The notes under the pieces were generated by a model, which was not told where the DNA came from, made no database searches, and saw only the letters and a list, made by a program, of their open reading frames with translations. The position numbers and the translations under genes were made by a program. 64,000 bases of DNA from Lumbricus rubellus (Eukaryota > Annelida > Clitellata > Crassiclitellata > Lumbricidae), in contig OX243819.1 in assembly GCA_945859605.1 (NCBI GenBank), forward strand, positions 5,988,209 to 6,052,208, read 5' to 3'. Below are positions 57,122-64,000 of this stretch, in pieces. Position 1 is the first letter of the stretch. Each line of letters opens with the position of its first letter.

Positions 57122-60115
57122 TTAGGTCCTTGGCCTCTCAGTGTCTTGGCCGATAAGTTCTGTCGTGCCCAACACAGACAACGAATTTCCTACTTGGAGC
57201 GCGACTGAAATGCGCTGGAGCAGATGATTGGACTCTCTCTGGTCACCGGTCGACATCGAAATTCTGCTTCCCAACTCTTGAACGAATTCCAGGGACTCGG
57301 AGTGCCAACTTCCTCCGGTTTCGATGGCCACAGGAATGAAGTGATGCGACTGTGAGATGACAACATATTTACTGGTCTTATTTCGAGCTGCTTTCTCCGC
57401 TGCTGCACCTGCGTTTTGCGATGTTAGATGTACGTACGAAGCTGCAAACGTGTCTGGCACAGTGACGTCCCAAGCCAGGCATCGACCTCTGGACCAGGGT
57501 ATTATAGTAACTCCATCTGGTCGTTTGCCATCGGTTCTCGAAAGACCAGTAGGTTCTTTGATGGCCGGTATTTTGGCTCTCGTCATCGCTCGCCATATCA
57601 CGTCGTTTATCATATCATGTCGTTGGTGTCTTCCAGCACCTTTAGGGCAGGAAAATCCATGATGACCTAAGGATTCTACTCTGGCACCACATTTACACAC
57701 ATGTTGTTCACAAAGCACAGTACCTAGACGAATGCCTACTGCAACTCTCAACACCTCTCCCGTCATCCGCAATCCAGCTGCCGTAATGGGTAGTGCGTGA
57801 AGCCAATCACCTGAATGTGGCGATTGTACGGCTAGCAATCGAGATTTCGAAGCGGAATCTGTGGTTCTTTCTGTGAGTTCTTGAAATGCATGCGAAATCA
57901 CCGCTGCGTCCCATTCTCTTTGTATATACGCTTTCAGCTCAGTGGGAGGAGGTGCGTTCGAATTCGACATCCAAGAACTAGAGGCTTCTTCGACCAATGG
58001 ATCGGTAGAAGTTACGGAGACAGCGAGTAGCATTTGGTCTTGGAGGCTTCGAGTGCCAGCGGCTGATGCCAAAAAGGCGGAAGTTGCCAGCATTTCGGCA
58101 CTACGAATCCCAAGACCGCCGTTTCTCACTGGTAACGATGCCTGGATCCATTGATCGTCATTCATGTCAATATTGAGGAGGCTACATAGACCTGCCCTCA
58201 ATGTTTCATCGAAGTCGTGTAGAAGTCCTTTATATATGAAGCAAGCTGATGTTCTCAGTGTGTACAGCAGCTTCGGTATGCTTAAGCTGCTCTTCAGCAG
58301 GGTGAATGAATCGTGTGGGTGAAGCAGTTCAAGCCGTGTGATGACTTTCGTCAGATCATTAATCTTTTTCTGGATAGATTTCTCGACGGCCCTGCCTGGC
58401 AACAGTGGAGCTCCAAGCAATGTCAGGTCTTCACAGACGACAATTTCGAACTCAGCAAAGGCCTTGTTCTTGTGTGTTTCAACGTCACCGTTAAAGGAAG
58501 CCTCGCACTTTGCCCGATTCAGTTGTAAACCATACATGTGTGCCTGCCTCTCTATCAAGCTGATGTCGTGCTCCACTTCATCGATTGGTCCAGCAAGAGT
58601 AATATCGTCCATGTAACCGATATTTAACGGGGTAATCAGACTCTCAAGTAGTGGGTGTATCGTAAGGCAGAACTCCAGTGGTCCTAACGGGTCACCTTGT
58701 TGAGTGCCTTCTTCAGAAAGGATAGTGTGCTGTCTAGTCTGTAGCTGTGGAGTGTATGCATAATTATCAAATACATATCTGTAGATTTCTGGAGCTTTTG
58801 CTGCGACCGTCTCTAACAAAGAATCTCTTCTTAGTGCGTTGAAAGCATTCGAGAAATCCAGTTTCACTAAGATATGATTTTCAGGCATAGATTGCAAGTA
58901 TCGTCTGGTAGCGTGAACGGCAGCCTCGGCTCCTCCTGATACTCCAACACCGATTTGGAGCGGTGATAGAGCTTGAGACAGGTATGGACATACAACATGG
59001 CAGATACTCTTAGCAGCCAGACGTCGCCACGTGTATCCTACGGTGATCGGTCGAATTCCTCCATCTTTCTTCCCAAGTGTTATTAGTCTTCCGCCGTACA
59101 AAATCTCTGCGATGTTCTTCGGTATTCCTCCTCTCAGCAGCAGATTGATTAGGTCAGTAATCGTATCCACGAAATCTGCGTCTGTTGAATTGGACAAAAG
59201 GTCTTTCAGATGTTGTGGTGTGAAGCCATCTGGACCTCCGGTTGATGCTGCCGGAAAAGAAGCTATAGCGTCACAAACCATCTTACCAGAAACCTGTATG
59301 GCTTCAAACATGTCTTCTTGAGGACATGGCAGTGTTCTCCTGTCATCGTAGGCCTTTGGATGCTTCTTCTGCAATTCTTCCATCACTGTAGGTGAATCTT
59401 CTACAGGAACATCATCAGAGCATAGCAAACGAAGAGCCCCTTTCATGTCGCCATCTTCGAGCCTGCTAGATACTGCTTCGGCAAGATATTTTCCTCTATC
59501 GTGAATCTTATCATTTCTCCTAGATCGTGACTTAGATGCTGTAATTTCATTGCCCTCGTCGCTGAAAACCATTCCTTTATGCCACGCTTCGATGCGCTGT
59601 AAAATGATCTTTCCCAAATTCCGGTTTCGACCTCCCCTCTTAGGCTTGTGCAGAATTATAGGTGAAAACTGGAGCAGATCTTGCCAATTTGAGGGACTGG
59701 TTGGTTCTCGAACTATGGCCCTTATAATCTGTGTAAGTACATTCCTAAATGCAACTCTTGCTGCTATTGGAATGTGTTTCAGCAGTGATCTTCTTACTTT
59801 CGGATGGGATAAACTGTCTGGTAACGGCTCGCTATTAGACATGTTTTCATCGCCATTTACATTGCACTGGTTGTCGTCATAAAGAGTTTTGTGTGACGAG
59901 TGATTCCTACTGAGGGCGATCTGTGCGCTCGATGTGGATGATGATTGCGTTACCGACGTAGGTTTTATGAGGCAGTCTGCGGGTGGCCGGTCAGAGCCTA
60001 GACACGGAGCGGATCGAGGGCCGTGCCGGTGAATGGTTCCGTCGGAAGCATGCGTCTTAAAAGACGACCAACACACGCCGCAAACCCCCTGCCCCTTACA
60101 AGGTTTTTGGCTCAT
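57122..60115 (-). CDS. RLE-TAA ORF: zinc motif, reverse transcriptase, RLE (997 aa, intact)
   Basis: N-terminal cluster C12, C15, H22, H29, H31, C38 (HGPRSAPCLGS), the IPIAARVAFRNVL block at about 120, and RGGRNRNL. RT: STGGPDGFTPQHL, LDFSNAFNALRRD (about 418), EGTQQGDPLGPLEF and catalytic YMDD (about 498). Thumb with GGLGIRSAEMLATSAFLASAA. Knuckle CKCGARVESLGHHGFSC (about 805). RLE with TDGKRPDGVTIIPW (about 862), AWDVTV (about 883) and a Lys in NKTSKY. The tail is ISVALQVGNSLSVLGT, followed by 13 residues. ATG 60115 is the only Met before the Cys cluster. No stop or shift. It should act as target-nicking nuclease and reverse transcriptase; activity is inferred from intact motifs only. Confidence 0.92.
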   Translation of the reverse strand: MSQKPCKGQGVCGVCWSSFKTHASDGTIHRHGPRSAPCLGSDRPPADCLIKPTSVTQSSSTSSAQIALSRNHSSHKTLYDDNQCNVNGDENMSNSEPLPDSLSHPKVRRSLLKHIPIAARVAFRNVLTQIIRAIVREPTSPSNWQDLLQFSPIILHKPKRGGRNRNLGKIILQRIEAWHKGMVFSDEGNEITASKSRSRRNDKIHDRGKYLAEAVSSRLEDGDMKGALRLLCSDDVPVEDSPTVMEELQKKHPKAYDDRRTLPCPQEDMFEAIQVSGKMVCDAIASFPAASTGGPDGFTPQHLKDLLSNSTDADFVDTITDLINLLLRGGIPKNIAEILYGGRLITLGKKDGGIRPITVGYTWRRLAAKSICHVVCPYLSQALSPLQIGVGVSGGAEAAVHATRRYLQSMPENHILVKLDFSNAFNALRRDSLLETVAAKAPEIYRYVFDNYAYTPQLQTRQHTILSEEGTQQGDPLGPLEFCLTIHPLLESLITPLNIGYMDDITLAGPIDEVEHDISLIERQAHMYGLQLNRAKCEASFNGDVETHKNKAFAEFEIVVCEDLTLLGAPLLPGRAVEKSIQKKINDLTKVITRLELLHPHDSFTLLKSSLSIPKLLYTLRTSACFIYKGLLHDFDETLRAGLCSLLNIDMNDDQWIQASLPVRNGGLGIRSAEMLATSAFLASAAGTRSLQDQMLLAVSVTSTDPLVEEASSSWMSNSNAPPPTELKAYIQREWDAAVISHAFQELTERTTDSASKSRLLAVQSPHSGDWLHALPITAAGLRMTGEVLRVAVGIRLGTVLCEQHVCKCGARVESLGHHGFSCPKGAGRHQRHDMINDVIWRAMTRAKIPAIKEPTGLSRTDGKRPDGVTIIPWSRGRCLAWDVTVPDTFAASYVHLTSQNAGAAAEKAARNKTSKYVVISQSHHFIPVAIETGGSWHSESLEFVQELGSRISMSTGDQRESNHLLQRISVALQVGNSLSVLGTTELIGQDTERPRT

Positions 60116-60473
60116 TCGGAAAGTGTAATATTTGTCGACTCTTTTTGTTCAAATCAGATTGTTTACGGTTTGCGCGGCCATTACAGCCAGCAACGTTGCC
60201 ATTGACGATTGTGACGTCACGGGCCTTTAAACGTGGCGGATGGTCTTCAGCAAAGTTTTCAAAGGCGCCGTTATCGGCTACGCTAAAAGAAAGAGTTTCT
60301 CTCACCAGTCTGTACAATTCAACTACAATTAAAATCACGATCCGGATCACGAGACGTAGCGCAAACAGATGATGTAAAAATCCATCTCGAACGACTACTC
60401 AATCCGCGAAATTTAATGAAAACAGCCGGACATTCAAACTATCCAGCCTACTAAGTCCGCTGGTGACGTCATT
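60116..60473 (-). promoter_or_regulatory. 5' UTR / probable promoter with two CRE palindromes
   Basis: TGACGTCA at 60464-60471 (within the first ten bases of the element) and again at 60212-60219. The first is shared with the element at 10970; the second is not seen there. No TATA box is evident. Regulatory use is inference. Confidence 0.5.
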
Positions 60474-60497
60474 TATTATTATTATTATTATTATTTA

Positions 60498-60596
<99 letters not shown>

Positions 60597-60597
60597 C
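60472..60597. repeat. (ATT)n microsatellite
   Basis: About 125 bp of ATT repeats with one TTTATATT break. Left border of copy 2 and tail of the next minus-strand element. Confidence 0.98.
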
Positions 60598-60609
60598 ACT
60601 ATTGTCATG

Positions 60610-62735
60610 TTATGTTATTGAAAGGCTACCCCTTTTCCAAATCGGGCAAAGTGTTAACGAAAGAACCCGTTAAAGTCACAGCGTCAAAACGCTGGATAGT
60701 AATTGAAAGTCTTTGAAAGAGAAAGGACGTCTCTCTCAGATCGTCCGAGGCCTTTGACAAAAGACGACCCAAGTCAGTTAAGAAAACAATTCCTCTAGAA
60801 TTGATGGGACCTTATCTCCATGGCCAGAAGAATGAAGTCGTGTGTAGCTGTAATTGACACATATTTTTTCCTTTCTACTATCTGCTATTTCTGCTGCAAC
60901 TCCTGCAGTGACAGCCGTTGTCTGTAGATAGGAGGGTGCAAGGGTGTCGACCACTGTGGCATCCCATGCGAGACATCGGCCCGCTGTCCATGGGATAAGG
61001 GTGGTGCCGTCCGGTCTCTTCCCGTCCGAGCGTAGCACGCCCCGTGGTTCTTTGATCGCTGGAAAGCCGGCTCTGATGAGGCTACGGTGGATAAGATCGT
61101 TGATGGCAGCGTGCCTGGCGACGCGACCAAATCCCAGCGAACAGGAGAGGCCGTGTGTCCCTCTAGCGGTGACCAACGTGCCACAATCGCAGACGTGAGG
61201 TTGGCAGATATTGGCTCCTAGACGAAGCCCAACCGCCACTCTGATGGCTTCATGCTGATGAGCCTCAGGCCGCAGGAAGTGATCGGCAGACAATGAAGCG
61301 AGTCGCTGGCGTGCTGGAACGATACGGCTTTCAGGCGTGCTTGCTCGCTCTGCTCTGTAGTAGAGAGCAGCAGTTCCGTGAGCTCTCCTTCAAGTATCGG
61401 ATTATCCCACTTCGCTTGTATGTTAAAAGGACATTATTCATCCAGGGACAATCCAGTTTTTAACTGCCAGAACGACGAAAGGTTCGTGTAATGTAAATCC
61501 GGTTGACTTTCTAACACGCATTGAATGTTTTACTGGAGCTTGGAGGTGCCCGCCGCAGATGCTAGAAAAGCAGGAAGTGCCAGCGATGACCGCCTAATCT
61601 GGTGGGTAAGGTAAGGTTACTGCGTGTCAGTAAAGTCTATGTTCAGGACGAACTGTAGGCCCTTCATCAGGGTTTGATCATACGTTTCCAGTACTGGATG
61701 GTTTGAGCAAGGAGCGCATCTCAAGGTGTATATTAATTTTGGAGCGCCCATCGAGTGTCTCAGAATTAGTATTGCATCATGACGTGTTATTATGGCTAAT
61801 CTGGACAAAGCCTTTTCCAGTTCCTCAGCACGTGATTCCAAGGCGCGATTCAAGACTGCGCCCGTGGACAGCGGTGCTCCCAGTAGTGTCGCCGAGTCAG
61901 GATCAATGTATTCGAAATGACTGAAAGATTTATTGTTGATCAGTTGATGATCTTTAGCAATTAGTTCACACTTCTTCCTGATGAAGGTCAGGAGCAGATC
62001 TGCGCATTCCTTTTCCAGGGTCTCAATGTCTTCCGCCACACCAGCCGTTGGTCCACCCAGAGAGATGTCATCGAGATAGCCAAAGGCCAAAGGAGAAGAC
62101 AGTTTGATTAATGTCGGTTGCAGTGGCAAGCGAAAAAGCAATGGACCCAGAGGGTCTGCCTGCTGTGGACCAACTCCAGACTGTATGGTGAATGAACCGT
62201 ATTTCAAATTAGATTGTTCGGCGTGAGCTAGGTAACCGTATGCTGCAATTTCAGGTATTAATTCGTTGACAGCTGACATCATGCGAGATCGACAAAGACT
62301 GTTGAAGGCGTTGGAAATGTCAAGTTTAATCAGGATGGAGTCCGTGTCTAAAGTTTGTAAAAAGCGACGCGTAGCATGGACCGCTGCTTTAGCTCCACCA
62401 GGTACACTAACACCCACTTGATGTGGCGAAAGGTACGATGTCAGTCTTGGTATGGCAAAGGCGTTTGCACACTTTGATGTCAACCTGCGCCAGAAGTAGC
62501 CAGTCACTATTGGGCGAAGACCACCAGTTTTCTTGTGAAGGGCGAAAAGAGTGCCACCGAACAGCAGCGGGCGAATTAGCTCGTGGCAGGAGCCTTTCAG
62601 TAGTAGGTTGACAAAGGCCGTGATGGCCAAGACAAGAGCCGGTCCAGCGTCTGGCGAGTTGATCAGCTCCAAGATGTGCTGTGGGCTACTCCCGCAGCAC
62701 ATCTTGGAGCTACTAGCTCTACCTCTCGCACCGCC
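60610..62735 (-). pseudogene. RLE-TAA element, RT plus RLE, damaged middle, inverted 5' end
   Basis: Minus strand. RT frame 62702-61617: PQHILELINSPDAGP, GGLRPIVTGYFWRRL, LDISNAFNSLCRS, VGPQQADPLGPLLF (Ala for Gly in QGDP), YLDDISLGG and the first part of the thumb. 61300-61620 is decayed. The RLE part 61293-60778 keeps [31 protein letters not shown] and AWDATV; frameshifts near 60870 and 60815 break the tail, which runs to about 60640. At the 5' end a 17-bp hairpin (62665-62711) and an inverted piece of the element itself (62739-62810) follow. Confidence 0.87.
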
Positions 62736-62812
62736 ACACGTGCTGAGGAACTGGAAAAGGCTTTGTCCAGATTAGCCATAATAACACGTCATGATGCATT
62801 ACTAATTCTGCT
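62665..62812. repeat. Hairpin and inverted duplicate at the 5' end
   Basis: AGCTCCAAGATGTGCTG (62665-62681) is the exact reverse complement of 62695-62711 around a 13-base loop. Then 62739-62810 on the plus strand repeats, in inverted orientation, 61762-61832 of the same element (AEELEKALSRLAIITRHDA). This is the structure expected from snap-back priming or twin priming. Confidence 0.9.
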
Positions 62813-62819
62813 ATCTCTC

Positions 62820-63443
62820 GCACTCTATGCCAGCGTGTATCCACTAGGCCCTACTCTATGTTCATCATCATCACAAACCATAGGCGTTGCGCCCGTAGGT
62901 GTCCGACGCCACTCTCTGTCTGAGTCTGTCTTGTGTCATCTCCCAGTTTCTACAGGCTAGCAGGTCTACTCCATACCATTATATCTTGAAGTAGCTGGGC
63001 CGCCTTGTCTGATTGAAGAGAATGTTAGGAAAGAAGCATGAGGGACGACCAGTGGGACAAGCCCGTTTGTGTCCAATGCCCTCTCCACCGACTCTCTCCA
63101 CCGGTCTGTCCTGACCGACCTGTGCATGTCTGCTTCACATCATGACAACTTGAAGTAAATGGACCGCTATGTCACTTGTATGTATGCAATTCAATTCGCA
63201 ACCGTCGCAGAGCGAAGATGGCGGAATGACATGACATGACATGCAATTCATTCAGCTTGTAACTGATTTCATTCTTAATGAATGGGCATGAGCCTTATGT
63301 CATTGTATAGCAAAATAATTGCGCAACAGAAATATAGCTTAAAATATTATTATCACTTCAGTTTAACAGAAAACGGACGATATCGGTAATAACAGACTGC
63401 TTCGGATGGGAGGGAACAGGCCTCAGACGCTAAGTGGGAAAAG
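62820..63443. other. Right flank without recognisable gene
   Basis: No coding region, RNA gene or known repeat is seen. Short direct repeats ATGACATGACATGACATG lie at about 63226-63243. This is the first DNA right of the RLE-TAA array. Confidence 0.6.
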
Positions 63444-63946
63444 GTTGTAGGACATTATCCCCCCTGGACATTATCCCCCTCGGACACTATCCCCCCGGAC
63501 ATTATCCCCCCCGGACATTATCCCCCCGAAGTAGGACATTATCCCCCCAGTCTATTACCCAAAAATGATTGACGCTAATAAGTCTACGAAGTTCAAATCA
63601 CGTTAACAAACCTTTGTGGGCCTACTGACTGTATACGATTCCAATTCGTTCATTCATCTAATGACGACACTAACCCTAACACTAACCCTAACCGACCCTC
63701 ACGACACTTACACTGACCCTAACCGACCCTCACACTGACCCTAACCGACCCTCACGACACTTACACTGACCCTAACCGACCCTCATACTGACCCTAACCG
63801 ACCCTCACGACGCTTACCCTGATTTGTATATGTAGGGGGGATAATGTCCGGGGGGGATAATGTCCTACGAAAAACCGGGGGGATAATGTCCGGGGGGGAT
63901 AATGTCCGGGGGGGATAGTGTCCAGGGGGGATAATGTCCGTTTACC
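63444..63946. mobile_element. Foldback element with GGACATTATCCCCCC arms and telomere-like core
   Basis: Left arm (about 63450-63558) holds six tandem units of GGACATTATCCCCCC. The right arm (about 63834-63940) holds six units of the inverse. The core (about 63668-63826) is a minisatellite of alternating 31- and 22-base units around CTGACCCTAACCGACCCTCA, which includes CCCTAA. GTGGGAAAAG lies just outside both ends (63434-63443 and 63947-63956), a possible 9- to 10-bp target duplication. No coding capacity. Foldback or Mutator-like origin is a guess from arm structure and duplication length. Confidence 0.75.
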
Positions 63947-64000
63947 GTGGGAAAAGCGGCACCCAGGGCGCTTTTCCTATTTAAGATGGAAAGACCAATG

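Larger units (their letters stand above)
57050..60473 (-). mobile_element. Full-length RLE-TAA non-LTR retrotransposon, copy 2
   Basis: Minus strand. The 5' end is AATGACGTCACCAGCGGAC (60473-60455), directly next to (ATT)n, the same first bases as the element at 10970. 5' UTR about 355 bp, intact ORF 60115-57122, 3' UTR about 70 bp with AATAAA (57068-57063), then A/T-rich tail and TAA repeats. It has no hairpin. The protein is well diverged from the other intact one, so the shared 5' end is not due to recent copying. Confidence 0.9.

Noticed and set aside
62820..62960. Continuation of the plus-strand frame at 62676-62960 as a gene
   Set aside because: Only its AEELEKALSRLAIITRHDA part matches anything, and that is an inverted piece of the neighbouring element.
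63668..63826. Telomere
   Set aside because: CCCTAA occurs only within a short 22/31-base minisatellite inside a foldback element, with normal sequence on both sides.

Overview
The window is non-coding metazoan DNA made almost entirely of transposable elements. I find no host gene, tRNA or rRNA. The repeat content (several clades of non-LTR retrotransposons, hAT-like and other DNA transposons, foldback elements, very long TAA microsatellites, many TAGGCCTA octamers) fits a marine invertebrate, but the sequence does not fix the species.

Layout. Bases 1-8,700 are a nest of older elements: an inverted-repeat remnant (69-1289), a hAT-like element with an exact 8-bp target duplication (1311-3810) that carries a small MITE and a CR1/L2-type reverse-transcriptase fragment, then an APE-type non-LTR element (4486-8690, minus) split by a second hAT-like element (6082-8278). 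Bases 8,712-62,735 hold about 45 copies or fragments of one superfamily, called here RLE-TAA elements. They are single-ORF non-LTR retrotransposons of about 3.4 kb, with a novel-looking zinc-type N-terminus, a reverse transcriptase with a YLDD or YMDD box, and a C-terminal restriction-like endonuclease (RLE). Nearly every copy starts right after a (TAA)n run and ends in (TAA)n. Bases 62,736-64,000 are flank, with a foldback element at 63,444-63,946.

Elements left of about 40.03 kb lie on the plus strand. Almost all those right of about 40.16 kb lie on the minus strand, where the microsatellite reads ATT. Two copies have full-length uninterrupted ORFs (11,281-14,268, 995 aa; 57,122-60,115, 997 aa). 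A 2.3-kb minus-strand copy (48,921-51,250) is almost identical to the first, so that lineage moved recently. The block 19.46-34.12 kb is a repeat of the form A-B-C-A-B-C-A with a unit of about 6.6-7.0 kb. Foreign insertions inside RLE-TAA copies are a 5'-inverted APE-type element (17,642-18,638), a CR1/L2-type element (34,299-35,659) and a 0.7-kb long-inverted-repeat MITE (44,428-45,129).

How the parts may work together (inference from the R2/R4/Dong type of RLE element): the RLE would nick TAA repeats, and the reverse transcriptase would prime on the nick using RNA that ends in (UAA)n. Many copies carry a hairpin just before the tail whose stem shows compensatory changes. The two full-length copies share a 5' end that begins with the CRE palindrome TGACGTCA. 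Each insertion brings a fresh TAA tail, which is a new target, so the array can grow on itself.
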